Counted from the first letter of the stretch, positions 45,613-54,786 are shown. The stretch: DNA of 64,000 nucleotides from Flammeovirgaceae bacterium (GCA_021298355.1 JAJTEH010000001.1:248001-312000), one strand, 5' to 3'. A program made the numbers and translations. The notes: generated by a model from the letters alone, not told the origin.

Positions 45613-45869
45613 CAGTAGAAAAAACAAAACGTTTAAAATACTGGCGACAATGGATATTGCGCGGTGGCGCTGGAGCCAGTTTGTTCGGAATGGGTTTGTG
45701 TATGACAATCGAAGCAGCATTTGATCGTTTTAAGGGCGCGGCTTTTAGCGATTGGTTTTATTTTGGAACATTATCGCTAATTGTGACCATTACAGGATTG
45801 TGTTTATTAATCGATTCTCTTCGGTTTAAAATTAAATTGGATAAGATTAAGAAACAGTCATTGTTGTAA
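45609..45869 (+). CDS. Small two-helix membrane protein coupled to the ceramidase-like gene
   Basis: 86 residues from the ATG at 45609 (MTVEKTKRLKYWRQWILRGG), which overlaps the ceramidase stop as ATGA. Two membrane segments: GAGASLFGMGLCMTIEAAF and FYFGTLSLIVTITGLCLLID, with basic ends. The frame runs further upstream into the ceramidase gene, but translational coupling favours the inner ATG. The function is unknown; co-expression suggests work at the same membrane. Confidence 0.78.
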   Translation: MTVEKTKRLKYWRQWILRGGAGASLFGMGLCMTIEAAFDRFKGAAFSDWFYFGTLSLIVTITGLCLLIDSLRFKIKLDKIKKQSLL

Positions 45870-45875
45870 ATAAAA

Positions 45876-45901
45876 AAAGCGCTCATCGTAATAAGCGCTT
45901 T
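45876..45901. terminator. Bidirectional terminator
   Basis: AAAGCGCT/AGCGCTTT stem with a 10-base loop, A run before and T residues after; it separates convergent genes. Confidence 0.9.
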
Positions 45902-45925
45902 CTTCATCAAACATTATTTTATTAA

Positions 45926-47143
45926 TTAAGCAAAGGCAGGAATACCTGTAATTTTATTGCCTAAAATTAATAAGTGTATATCGTGAGTACCTTCGTAAGT
46001 AACAACAGATTCTAAATTCATCATGTGGCGCATAATCGGGTATTCGCCAGTAATGCCCATGCCGCCATGTATTTGTCTGGCTTCACGCGCTATTTCTAAT
46101 GCAACCTGTACGTTGTTTCGCTTTGCTAAAGAAATTTGTGCTGTTGTAGCTTTTCCTTCGTTCATTAAAACGCCTAAACGCCAGTTTACTAACTGTGCTT
46201 TGGTAATTTCAGTTAGCATTTCTGCTAATTTTTTCTGTATCAACTGAAACGATGCAATGGGTTTACCAAATTGTATGCGTTCTGCTGCGTAACGTCTTGC
46301 ACTTTCGTAGCAATCCATAGCGGCACCTATTGCACCCCAGGCAATACCGTAGCGGGCAGAATCCAAACACATCATCGGTGCGCCTAAACCGTCTTTACCT
46401 GTTAATAAATTTTCTTTCGGCACTTTCACATTATCAAAAACCAATTCGCCTGTTGCACTGGCGCGTAACGACCATTTTCCGTGTGTTTCTGGCGTTGTAA
46501 ATCCGGGCATACCACGTTCCACAATCAACCCTTGAATACGACCTGCTTCGTTCTTGGCCCAAACCACCGCTACATCGGCACGAGGTGAGTTAGAAATCCA
46601 CATTTTAGCACCGTTGAGCAAGTAATGGTCGCCCATATCCTTAAAGTTGGTAACCATACCACTTGGGTTCGAACCATGATCAGGTTCCGTTAATCCAAAA
46701 CAACCCAACCATTCGCCCGAAGCCAATTTGGGTAAGTATTTCTTTCTTTGCGCTTCGTTACCAAATTTATAAATCGGATACATCACTAAAGAACCTTGCA
46801 CAGAAGCAGTAGAACGCATGCCTGAGTCGCCTCTTTCTATTTCTTGCATAATGATACCGTAAGAAATATAATCCAACCCACCACAGCCATACTCAACAGG
46901 CAGGGTAGGTCCGAAGGCGCCTACATCGCCAAATTTCTTAACAATTTCATAAGGAAAATGTGCGTTTTGAGCCCAATCTTCTATGTAAGGCGATATTTCT
47001 TTCTTTACAAATTGCCTGATGCTACTTCTGATCAATTTGTGCTCTTCGTTCAACAAATCATCAATAGCGTAGAAATCAGGATGTTCGAATAAATCTTGTT
47101 TTAAAGATTTCTTTGTGGCAGTACCGTTTACAGCGTTGCTCAT
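45926..47143 (-). CDS. Acyl-CoA dehydrogenase of the glutaryl-CoA type
   Basis: 405 residues. The segment DYISYGIIMQEIERGDSGMR, followed by STASVQGSLVMYPIYKFG, and the catalytic Glu in LESVVTYEGTHDIHLLI (YEGTHDIH) are typical of glutaryl-CoA dehydrogenase, which oxidises and decarboxylates glutaryl-CoA to crotonyl-CoA and hands electrons to ETF. Other conserved blocks: CFGLTEPDHGSNPSGM (FAD/substrate) and ARYGIAWGAIGAAMDCYESA. It diverges from the tryptophan dioxygenase gene with a 55-base gap, and glutaryl-CoA is a downstream product of tryptophan breakdown. Confidence 0.9.
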   Translation of the reverse strand: MSNAVNGTATKKSLKQDLFEHPDFYAIDDLLNEEHKLIRSSIRQFVKKEISPYIEDWAQNAHFPYEIVKKFGDVGAFGPTLPVEYGCGGLDYISYGIIMQEIERGDSGMRSTASVQGSLVMYPIYKFGNEAQRKKYLPKLASGEWLGCFGLTEPDHGSNPSGMVTNFKDMGDHYLLNGAKMWISNSPRADVAVVWAKNEAGRIQGLIVERGMPGFTTPETHGKWSLRASATGELVFDNVKVPKENLLTGKDGLGAPMMCLDSARYGIAWGAIGAAMDCYESARRYAAERIQFGKPIASFQLIQKKLAEMLTEITKAQLVNWRLGVLMNEGKATTAQISLAKRNNVQVALEIAREARQIHGGMGITGEYPIMRHMMNLESVVTYEGTHDIHLLILGNKITGIPAFA

Positions 47144-47172
47144 GTTCGTTTGGGTTATTCTCCTTTATTCGG

Positions 47173-47180
47173 CAAATTTA
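47173..47180 (-). promoter_or_regulatory. Dehydrogenase -7 element (TAAATTTG)
   Basis: Perfect TAnnTTTG box on the minus strand in the 55-base divergent gap; a TTG lies 15 bases upstream of it, at the short edge of normal spacing. Confidence 0.5.
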
Positions 47181-47198
47181 CGACATAATACATAACAA

Positions 47199-48140
47199 AT
47201 GTTAGCCCAATCTGTTGACCCCATTCTTTTAGAACAATTAAAAAAATTGCAAGATAAATACGCTGTTATGGGGCAGGATTTATCCAGCTACCTGGATGGT
47301 TTATTGTATGCCGATTATTTAACGTATTGGGATTACATTCATGTAGATACGCTGTTAAGTTTACAAAACCCGAAAACACAGTTTCCTGATGAGCAGGTTT
47401 TCATTGTGTATCATCAGATTACAGAACTTTACTTTAAGTTGATTTTAACAGAGATAGAGCAAATCGCGCAAAAGAAAGATTTAACCAAAACTTTTTTTGA
47501 GGCACGATTAAAACGCATGATCCGGTATTTTCAGCAACTCGAAAATTCGTTCGACATTATGGTGGATGGAATGGAACGAGAACAATTTTTGAAGTTCCGC
47601 ATGTCTTTACTGCCTGCCAGCGGTTTTCAATCTGCCCAATACCGCATGATCGAAATTTGCTCAACACCACTAATCAATCTGGTGGCAGAAGAAGAAAGAA
47701 AAAATGTAGATGATACAACCAACACAGAAAACAAAATCGAAAATATTTACTGGCGATTTGGTGCCACAGAATTAGCATCCGGAAAAAAAACGCTTACCTT
47801 AAAACAATTCGAAGAAAAATATTTACAAACATTTATAAAGCTTGGCCAGGAGTATGCATCAACTAATTTGTATACGATTTACCAATCTAACTTTGCGCAA
47901 GAGAAAGATGAAAATTTGATTAACCTGATGCGACAATATGATTTGCTAGCCAATGTAAAATGGAGGATGGCTCATTTACGTTCAGCTGGAAAATATTTAC
48001 AGAAATCTCCGGAAGATATAAAAGCAACTGGCGGAACTAATTGGCAAAAATATTTGCCACCGCGCTTTCAGCGCATCCTGTTCTTTCCGGAATTATGGTC
48101 TACAGAAGAAAAAGAAAACTGGGGACGACATGCCAACTAG
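47199..48140 (+). CDS. Tryptophan 2,3-dioxygenase family protein
   Basis: 313 residues. TDO marks: YADYLTYWDYIHVDTLLSLQ, the FIVYHQITELYFKLILTEI block (substrate pocket), the haem-ligand His in KWRMAHLRSAGKYL and the late TGGTNWQKYLPPRFQRI, where TDO binds substrate. It is all helical and cytosolic, and opens the indole ring to N-formylkynurenine. It is somewhat divergent from classical TDO, so substrate should be held lightly. The last 11 bases overlap the MORN-repeat gene. Confidence 0.85.
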   Translation: MLAQSVDPILLEQLKKLQDKYAVMGQDLSSYLDGLLYADYLTYWDYIHVDTLLSLQNPKTQFPDEQVFIVYHQITELYFKLILTEIEQIAQKKDLTKTFFEARLKRMIRYFQQLENSFDIMVDGMEREQFLKFRMSLLPASGFQSAQYRMIEICSTPLINLVAEEERKNVDDTTNTENKIENIYWRFGATELASGKKTLTLKQFEEKYLQTFIKLGQEYASTNLYTIYQSNFAQEKDENLINLMRQYDLLANVKWRMAHLRSAGKYLQKSPEDIKATGGTNWQKYLPPRFQRILFFPELWSTEEKENWGRHAN

Positions 48141-49926
48141 AATATTCTTCATTCTTATCTATTTCATCTTACTCAACCAATCGGTTGCAGTAGCACAGCT
48201 TTTTACAAGGCGCAGCTATCACGATGCCGAAAAAAAATACATCAAAGAAATTTATCAAGTAAAAGATACTATTAAAAATATTCTACATGGCCGCTATGTA
48301 TCGTACCACGTAAATGGCACACTAGAATCGAAAGGCCAGTTTACAAATAACGAAACAACCGGAGTATGGGAATTTTTTTATGAAACCGGTAATGTAAAAA
48401 TGCGAGGCATACTCAGGCAAAATTCGAATTATGGTTTATGGGAATACTTCTATGAAAACGGACAAAAAAGCATGGAAGGCACCATCAACGGAAAAACCCG
48501 CGAAGGCGAGTGGCGCATGTACTATGAAAACGGACAATTAAAAGAAAGTGGAAATTATAAAGCGGGCAAACACGAAGGTTTATGGAAATCGTACTATGAA
48601 GATGGACTGCTAAAAAGTGAGATTGATTTTACAGACGACTTTGGCAGACTGATAGAATATTACCATTCCGGAAAAGTTTTTGGCGAAGGTCCACGGCATG
48701 GAACAAAAAATCATGGGCTATGGCGTTACTATGCCGAGGACGGTACTTTGGAAAGCGAAGGAGAATACCTGCATGGGAAAAAACAAGGAGAATGGAAACA
48801 ATACTTTCCGTCAGGAAAACTACAAGCCAAAGGATCGTATAACGAAGATCATCCGCAAGGGCAGTGGGAATTTTATTATGAAAACGGAGTAATCCACCGG
48901 AAAGGAAATTTCGATCAAGGTTTAAAAAGCGGTCTATGGATTTCTAACTTAGATAACGGTCAGCTACATACTCAATCTGAGTTAGTAAAAGGAAATGGTT
49001 TGTTTACAGAATTTCATGCTAGTGGGCAGGTTAAGGCAATCGGAAATCTTATGCAGGATAAGCGCGAAGGGAAATGGGAATTTTTTTATGAATCAGGAAA
49101 GAAAGAAGGCGAATGCATGTACCAGGATGGTATGGGTACTTACTATGGTTTTTTTCCTGATGGAGTATTACAAACCAAAGGCCCAATGGAAAACGACAAG
49201 AAAGTGGGCACATGGGAAATTTACGAGAGAGATGGAACCTTAAGTGGGTACTATAAACCTTTTTATGACGAGAAACAAAACGCAGCCGAACTCGAAAGAT
49301 TAGCGAAGAAAAACTATGGGCGAACAAATGCGAGTCGTACAAAAGGTTTATCGTATTTCGATCCTCGCATTAACGAATTTAAAGGTGTGATTTTCGCGGC
49401 TAACCCTGTTTTTGTTTTTGCAGGCCGCTTGCCCTTTGCTATTGAGTTTTATAATCAGGAAAGATTAGGGCATGAGTTTGAGTTTACTGCAATTCGCGAT
49501 CCGTTCTTTACTGCGGATGAAAAAATTGCTATCGATAAAAATTACGAACGTGGATATAGCTTGGCCATCAAACAAAAATTATATAACCGAACCAAAGTAG
49601 GTTTGTGGTATTTTGGGCACGAAGTACGCTTCACCAGCATAGCTCATTTTGTAAATGTTCCGGTGCCACAATCTCCAGAAAATATTTTTACCGTAACTTC
49701 TACCCAACAACAATTTACGTGGGGTGGCATGTTGGGTTATCGCATTATGAAAAAACGCAATGGTGCCGGATTTACTTTAGATACTTTTGCGGTTTGTAGG
49801 CTCGGATATCGTAACTTTACACTCGATAGAGATTTCGAAAGCAAGTTTTCATCCATTGAGCAGAAGCCCTTTGTTGTGAATTTTCAGATTGGTTTGAACA
49901 TCGGCCACGTTTTCTCTTTCGAATAA
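48130..49926 (+). CDS. MORN-repeat protein with C-terminal beta-barrel-like domain
   Basis: 598 residues. Signal peptide (IFFILIYFILLNQSVAVAQ). Residues about 50-385 hold some twelve to thirteen MORN_2-type repeats of about 23 residues, of the form G-x-W-x-x-Y-Y-E-N-G-x-L-x-x-x-G-x-Y (e.g. GEWRMYYENGQLKESGNYKA, GLWKSYYEDGLLKSEIDF). About 410-598 is beta-rich (GRLPFAIEFYNQERLGHEFE, GLWYFGHEVRFTSIAHF, NFQIGLNIGHVFSFE), resembling a small outer-membrane barrel. MORN_2 proteins of this phylum are often labelled YwqK-like antitoxins; no toxin is next to it and the signal peptide speaks against that. Confidence 0.82.
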   Translation: MPTRIFFILIYFILLNQSVAVAQLFTRRSYHDAEKKYIKEIYQVKDTIKNILHGRYVSYHVNGTLESKGQFTNNETTGVWEFFYETGNVKMRGILRQNSNYGLWEYFYENGQKSMEGTINGKTREGEWRMYYENGQLKESGNYKAGKHEGLWKSYYEDGLLKSEIDFTDDFGRLIEYYHSGKVFGEGPRHGTKNHGLWRYYAEDGTLESEGEYLHGKKQGEWKQYFPSGKLQAKGSYNEDHPQGQWEFYYENGVIHRKGNFDQGLKSGLWISNLDNGQLHTQSELVKGNGLFTEFHASGQVKAIGNLMQDKREGKWEFFYESGKKEGECMYQDGMGTYYGFFPDGVLQTKGPMENDKKVGTWEIYERDGTLSGYYKPFYDEKQNAAELERLAKKNYGRTNASRTKGLSYFDPRINEFKGVIFAANPVFVFAGRLPFAIEFYNQERLGHEFEFTAIRDPFFTADEKIAIDKNYERGYSLAIKQKLYNRTKVGLWYFGHEVRFTSIAHFVNVPVPQSPENIFTVTSTQQQFTWGGMLGYRIMKKRNGAGFTLDTFAVCRLGYRNFTLDRDFESKFSSIEQKPFVVNFQIGLNIGHVFSFE

Positions 49927-49957
49927 ACATTTTGAAGGCTAAATACCTTCCAATACC

Positions 49958-51520
49958 ATGACTATCAAAGAAATTATCTTAACGCCTGAAGAAGCGTTTA
50001 ATCCACACTATTTCGATACTGCCTTATACAAGGCAACTCATATCTCACCTAGCGATCAGCAAATACTTGCATTAAAGCGATCTGTTGATGCACGCGGCAA
50101 ACAAATAAAAGTAAGAATTCAGTACGAAGTAGTTGATAAAAACTATGTTCGCCCAACGTGGAATAAACCAGAAAAATTCGTAAAACACGCTGAACCCGTT
50201 CTTGTAATTGGTAGTGGTCCTGCCGGATTGTTTGCGGCCATCAGGTTGATTGAATTAGGATTTAAACCCATTGTAGTTGAACGAGGAAAAGACGTGCAAG
50301 CCCGAAGAAGAGATTTAGCCGCCATCAACAAAGACCACGTTGTTAATGCCGACAGCAATTATTGTTTTGGAGAAGGCGGAGCCGGTACCTATTCGGATGG
50401 GAAATTATATACCCGTTCTAAAAAGAGAGGAGATGTGCAGCGCATTATGGAAATTTTAGTTGCACATGGAGCCACAACCGAAATTTTATTCGATGCTCAT
50501 CCGCACATTGGCACTAATAAATTACCCAAACTGGTTGCCGCATTACGACAAACCATTTTAGATGCCGGAGGAGAAGTACACTTTAATACGAAGGTTGAAG
50601 ATATACACGTACACAACGGTCAGATACAAGCTATCGTAACAGCCAACAAAGATGTAATAAATGCAAAAGCGTTTATTCTGGCAACCGGGCACTCTGCACG
50701 CGATATTTTTGAATTACTGCATAACCATAAAATTAAAATTGAAGCCAAACCCTTTGCGTTGGGCGTGCGCGTTGAGCATGAACAAACGTTAATCGATTCC
50801 ATTCAATACCATTGTGTGGGAAAAAGAAATGAGTATTTACCGGCATCCGCCTATGCATTGGTTCATCAGGCCAATATCAAAGGAAATGATAAAGGTGTTT
50901 TCTCGTTTTGCATGTGTCCGGGTGGTTTTATTGTACCCGCAGCAACAGCACCAGGAGAGTTAGTTGTAAATGGTATGAGTCCTTCGCGAAGAGATTCGCG
51001 CTTTGCCAATTCTGGTATTGTAGTAGCGGTAGATGAACCCGACTTTAAACACTATCATAAACATGGCGCGCTGGCAGCTTTGCGTTTTCAGCAAGATGTA
51101 GAGCAAGCAGCCTGGCAGGCTGGAGGCAAAACACAAACTGCGCCCGCCCAACGTTTAGTAGATTTTACCAATGGCAAAATATCATCCTCCTTATTGGATA
51201 CATCGTATCAACCAGGATTAACCGCGGTAGATATGCGTTCGTTTTTACCCAACTTTGTTGCTGAGGCCTTGAAGCAAGGCTTTATAGCATTTGGTAAAAA
51301 AATGAAAGGATATTTCACCAACGAAGCGCAAATCATCGGAGTAGAAAGTCGCACGTCTTCTCCAGTTAAAATTCCCCGCGATAAAAACACCTTGCAACAT
51401 ATTGAAATCCCTAATCTTTTTCCTTGTGGAGAAGGAGCAGGCTATGCCGGTGGCATTGTGTCAGCAGCAATGGATGGCGAGCGCTGTGCAGAAGCCGTAT
51501 ACAATTATTTAAAACCATAA
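49958..51520 (+). CDS. FAD-dependent dehydrogenase (COG2509 type)
   Basis: 520 residues. An N-terminal ferredoxin-like domain of about 85 residues (DQQILALKRSVDARGKQIKV), then the FAD motif VLVIGSGPAGLFAAIRLIEL near residue 84-103, the conserved NYCFGEGGAGTYSDGKLYTR block, GVRVEHEQTLIDSIQYH and the C-terminal FAD motif PCGEGAGYAGGIVSAAMDGE. The family is widespread and its substrate is unknown. The ABC-F gene follows by 10 bases. Confidence 0.9.
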   Translation: MTIKEIILTPEEAFNPHYFDTALYKATHISPSDQQILALKRSVDARGKQIKVRIQYEVVDKNYVRPTWNKPEKFVKHAEPVLVIGSGPAGLFAAIRLIELGFKPIVVERGKDVQARRRDLAAINKDHVVNADSNYCFGEGGAGTYSDGKLYTRSKKRGDVQRIMEILVAHGATTEILFDAHPHIGTNKLPKLVAALRQTILDAGGEVHFNTKVEDIHVHNGQIQAIVTANKDVINAKAFILATGHSARDIFELLHNHKIKIEAKPFALGVRVEHEQTLIDSIQYHCVGKRNEYLPASAYALVHQANIKGNDKGVFSFCMCPGGFIVPAATAPGELVVNGMSPSRRDSRFANSGIVVAVDEPDFKHYHKHGALAALRFQQDVEQAAWQAGGKTQTAPAQRLVDFTNGKISSSLLDTSYQPGLTAVDMRSFLPNFVAEALKQGFIAFGKKMKGYFTNEAQIIGVESRTSSPVKIPRDKNTLQHIEIPNLFPCGEGAGYAGGIVSAAMDGERCAEAVYNYLKP

Positions 51521-51530
51521 ATACAAACTT

Positions 51531-53396
51531 GTGAATTATTTATCCGCAGAGAATTTATCTAAAACATATAACGACCGTTGGTTGTTTCGCGAAATTACCT
51601 TGGGAATCGGACAAGGAGAGAAACTCGCTTTTGTTGGCAATAATGGTGTAGGAAAATCTACTTTATTAAAAATTTTAACAGGAGAAATTGCAACCGATAG
51701 TGGCAGTGTTGTGATACGCGAAGGTATACGATTAGGTTATCTAACGCAACAACCTAGCGTTGCAGACCATGTACAGGTGAAAGATATACTTTTTCATGAA
51801 GGCAATGAAGTGGCAAAAGCAGTGAAAGAATACGAAGCATGCCTAGCCGATGAACACGTGGATCCTGATCGCATGCAACATGCTTTAGAAAAAATGAGCG
51901 ATCTAAACGCTTGGGAATATGAAACCAAAGTAAAAGAGATCATCACACAATTGGGTGTTCCTGATTTAGAGAAAACGTTCGGTACACTTTCGGGCGGACA
52001 AAAGAAAAGAATTTTTCTGGCACAATTGCTTTTGCAAGAACCGGACCTCATCATCATGGATGAACCCACCAACCATTTGGATTTATCAGCTATTGAATGG
52101 TTAGAGAATTATTTATCAGGCCCGCAGATTACGCTGATAATGGTTACACACGATCGCTATTTCTTAGATGCCGTAGCAACAGAAATTATTGAATTAGATA
52201 GAGGACAGTTATACCGATACAAAGGAAATTATGCCTACTTCTTAGAAAAGAAAGCCAGTCGCGAAGAGATTTTAAAATCTGAAGTGGCCAAAGCCAAAAA
52301 CTTATTAAAAAAAGAATTGGATTGGATGCGCAGGCAACCCAAAGCCCGCGGAACAAAAGCCAAATACAGAATCGAAGCTTTCTATGAATTACAAGAAAAA
52401 GCCAACACAGATTTAAGAAAAGATAAACTTGAGTTGGATATTAAAGAAGCCCGACAAGGCGGAAAGATACTGGAGTTAGAACATATAAACCTAACGTTAG
52501 GTCAGCATACACTAATCAAAGATTTCTCGTATATTTTTAAAAAGAAAGATAGAATAGGTGTAGTAGGTAAAAATGGTATCGGTAAATCCAGTTTTTTAAA
52601 TGTGCTAACAGGAAAACTAAAACCAAATAGTGGAGAAGTTATTCCTGGTGTAACCACAAAGTTTGGTTACTTTACACAAGATGCCATGAATTTGAACAAT
52701 AACAATCGGGTTATCGAAGAAGTAAAATCTATTGCAGAATTCATTACACTTTCAGATGGAAGTCAAGTATCAGCTTCTAAGTTTTTAGACAATTTTTTAT
52801 TTCCACCAGAGAAACAATACACGTATGTTGAAAAACTCAGTGGGGGAGAAAAAAAGCGTTTACAGCTATTAAAAATGTTAGTAACCAATCCTAATTTCTT
52901 GATTTTGGATGAACCAACTAACGATTTTGATATTGATACTTTAAATGTTTTAGAAGATTTCTTAGAGAATTTTACAGGATGTTTGCTGTTGGTTTCTCAC
53001 GATCGTTATTTTATGGATCACCTCGTAGACCAGCTTTTTGTATTTGAAGGTGATGGCATTATTCAACCTTTCAATGGTAATTATACGGATTACCGAGATG
53101 AGTTAGAAGAAGCAGAACTAAAAAAACAGAAAAACCAAAATAAGAATTTCGATAAAGTAGAAGTTAAAAATGCAGATACTAAGAAAGGACTTTCGTACAA
53201 AGAAAAAATTGAGCTAGAAAAATTAGTGGTAGAAATTCAAGAAATAGAAGGCAATAAGAAAAAAATACAAGAGTTATTGGTTAGCGGAGAAACCAATCAT
53301 GAAAAGTTGATCAATTGGGGAAAAGAACTAGAAACACTTGAGCAACAATTAGAAGAAAAAACAAACAGGTGGTTAGCGTTAAGTGAATTGGAATAG
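51531..53396 (+). CDS. ABC-F family ATPase (ribosome-associated)
   Basis: 621 residues with a GTG start at 51531 (MNYLSAENLSKTYNDRWLF); no earlier in-frame ATG fits. Two ABC domains with Walker A GNNGVGKST and GKNGIGKSS, signatures LSGGQKKR and LSGGEKKR, Walker B LIIMDEPTNHLD and LILDEPTNDFD, joined by the ABC-F linker (about 240-310) with KKELDWMRRQPKARGTKAKY. The C-terminus is a coiled coil (about 545-621). There are no membrane segments, so it is not a transporter; such proteins act on ribosomes in translation or antibiotic protection. Confidence 0.94.
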   Translation: MNYLSAENLSKTYNDRWLFREITLGIGQGEKLAFVGNNGVGKSTLLKILTGEIATDSGSVVIREGIRLGYLTQQPSVADHVQVKDILFHEGNEVAKAVKEYEACLADEHVDPDRMQHALEKMSDLNAWEYETKVKEIITQLGVPDLEKTFGTLSGGQKKRIFLAQLLLQEPDLIIMDEPTNHLDLSAIEWLENYLSGPQITLIMVTHDRYFLDAVATEIIELDRGQLYRYKGNYAYFLEKKASREEILKSEVAKAKNLLKKELDWMRRQPKARGTKAKYRIEAFYELQEKANTDLRKDKLELDIKEARQGGKILELEHINLTLGQHTLIKDFSYIFKKKDRIGVVGKNGIGKSSFLNVLTGKLKPNSGEVIPGVTTKFGYFTQDAMNLNNNNRVIEEVKSIAEFITLSDGSQVSASKFLDNFLFPPEKQYTYVEKLSGGEKKRLQLLKMLVTNPNFLILDEPTNDFDIDTLNVLEDFLENFTGCLLLVSHDRYFMDHLVDQLFVFEGDGIIQPFNGNYTDYRDELEEAELKKQKNQNKNFDKVEVKNADTKKGLSYKEKIELEKLVVEIQEIEGNKKKIQELLVSGETNHEKLINWGKELETLEQQLEEKTNRWLALSELE

Positions 53397-53422
53397 CCTA
53401 TTCTGTATAGACTTTAGTAGCA

Positions 53423-53490
53423 AGACATAAGACATAAGATTTTATAAATAATTTCTTAGTCTTACATCTTGTTACTTATGTCTTATGTCT
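53423..53490. repeat. Palindromic repeat with tandem ACATAAG units
   Basis: Perfect 16-base inverted repeat AGACATAAGACATAAG (53423-53438) and CTTATGTCTTATGTCT (53475-53490); each arm is itself two copies of an 8-base unit. Further partial pairing (GTAGCAAGA near 53417 with TCTTGTTAC at 53467-53475) allows an alternative fold. It lies between two convergent genes and may end transcription, but it is longer than an ordinary terminator. Confidence 0.7.
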
Positions 53491-53521
53491 AATTAGAAAA
53501 AACAACAACGAATAATTAAGA

Positions 53522-53893
53522 TTATTGAACCGTTACACTCACTAAATTTCCTTTCTTATTATTCTGAATAATAGATGAAAGGATAATGTTGTACGTACCG
53601 GGTTTTACATTATTGGCAGACAAGGTAGCTTTAGCTGTTTCAAATTTACCTTCTTGTGGTTCGAAGGTAATAGTTAAACCTTCGGGTAAATTACCGGGTG
53701 CAACCATCGTTACTTTGCTGTTCGCAAAGCTTTTCGATTTCTCGAATGTAAAATTTAAAGTAGCCGATCCGCCATTGCTTAAAGAAACAGCAGACTGATC
53801 TACCGTTACAACATATTCTTTCAATAATTTTTTGTTTTGAGCAAATGCAGTTGAAGCAAACAATACAAAAACAACGATTAAAACATTTTTCAT
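53522..53893 (-). CDS. Secreted small beta-sandwich protein, function unknown
   Basis: 123 residues. Signal peptide (KNVLIVVFVLFASTAFAQ), then one immunoglobulin-like beta-sandwich domain (SLSNGGSATLNFTFEKSKSF, APGNLPEGLTITFEPQEGKF, NVKPGTYNIILSSI). No catalytic motif. It is followed closely upstream by the hydrolase gene (12 bases from its stop), so it may be read from the same operator-controlled promoter. Family not recognised. Confidence 0.7.
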   Translation of the reverse strand: MKNVLIVVFVLFASTAFAQNKKLLKEYVVTVDQSAVSLSNGGSATLNFTFEKSKSFANSKVTMVAPGNLPEGLTITFEPQEGKFETAKATLSANNVKPGTYNIILSSIIQNNKKGNLVSVTVQ

Positions 53894-53905
53894 ACTAGAT
53901 GGATT

Positions 53906-54763
53906 TTAGTGGATTATTGGATTAGTTAAAATTGGTTGATGAATAAACTGAAATACTTTATCATAAATACGTTGATCTTTCAAATGATGTCCTAAACCTT
54001 GGGTGATCATTAATTCAGATTTTCCCCAGGCTGCATGAATGTTCTTAGAATTGTCTGCATGCGTATCCTGATCATCCTCATCGTGAATAATCAAGCCTTC
54101 AGCTGTTATACTTTTAGCAAATAGCTTTGCTGAGAAATAGGATGGAGGTTGCCCTACTTCTTTTTCAAAATGATGGCGAATAGTGCGTGTTACTGCGTTA
54201 TTCAAATTCAATGTTTTGGTATAAAAACTAAAAAAATCTTCTGCTTCACCAGGGGGCGCTAACAACACAATTTTTTCCGGCATTAATTCCGGATGCAGAT
54301 GATACGTATATAAAGTTGTGAAACTCCCAATGCTGTGGCTGATAACTTGATCAACTTTACCAACCTCATCTAGAAAGAGTTTTACAGTTTTTGCATATAG
54401 CGGAACATGCAAAAAATCTCCTTCGCTTAATCCATGTCCGGGAGCATCAAAAGCATAAATAGTATAGTCATCTTTTGATAATTTCTCAATGTAATTTTTC
54501 CATCTGAACGTATGGCTGCTCCAACCATGCAGAAATAAAAGTTTCTTTTTTCCGTTTCCCCATTGGTAGGTTTGTATTTTTTGCCCATGAATGGTAAACG
54601 TAAAACTTTCTCCTGTTTGCAGAAAAGTTTTGTGGTGATCGAGTATTTTTCCTCTGATGGGTTTGCAGAAAATTGCAAATCCGTGTTTACCAGCAATAGA
54701 GGGCGCTAGGGCATGTAAACTGTTTAGGTAGATACCGATGCTCTTTGTTATCAGTGTTTTCAT
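53906..54763 (-). CDS. Alpha/beta hydrolase
   Basis: 285 residues from the ATG at 54761-54763 (MKTLITKSIGIYLNSLHALA). The fold is complete: oxyanion segment LFLHGWSSHTFRWKNYI, nucleophile elbow SHSIGS, acid region IIHDEDDQDTHADNS and catalytic His in GLGHHLKDQ. The frame runs five codons further upstream, but that stretch is part of the palindromic operator, so the later Met is chosen. Substrate unknown; regulation by the neighbouring TetR is suggested by the shared palindrome. Confidence 0.87.
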   Translation of the reverse strand: MKTLITKSIGIYLNSLHALAPSIAGKHGFAIFCKPIRGKILDHHKTFLQTGESFTFTIHGQKIQTYQWGNGKKKLLFLHGWSSHTFRWKNYIEKLSKDDYTIYAFDAPGHGLSEGDFLHVPLYAKTVKLFLDEVGKVDQVISHSIGSFTTLYTYHLHPELMPEKIVLLAPPGEAEDFFSFYTKTLNLNNAVTRTIRHHFEKEVGQPPSYFSAKLFAKSITAEGLIIHDEDDQDTHADNSKNIHAAWGKSELMITQGLGHHLKDQRIYDKVFQFIHQPILTNPIIH

Positions 54764-54770
54764 TTTAGTA

Positions 54771-54786
54771 GATACCAATTGGTATC
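54771..54786. promoter_or_regulatory. TetR operator 1 (GATACCAATTGGTATC)
   Basis: Perfect 16-base palindrome seven bases upstream of the hydrolase ATG. It matches operator 2 next to the TetR gene in 15 of 16 positions. Confidence 0.85.

Noticed and set aside
48130..49926. MORN protein as a toxin-antitoxin antitoxin
   Set aside because: It has a signal peptide and a barrel-like tail, and no toxin-like gene is adjacent.
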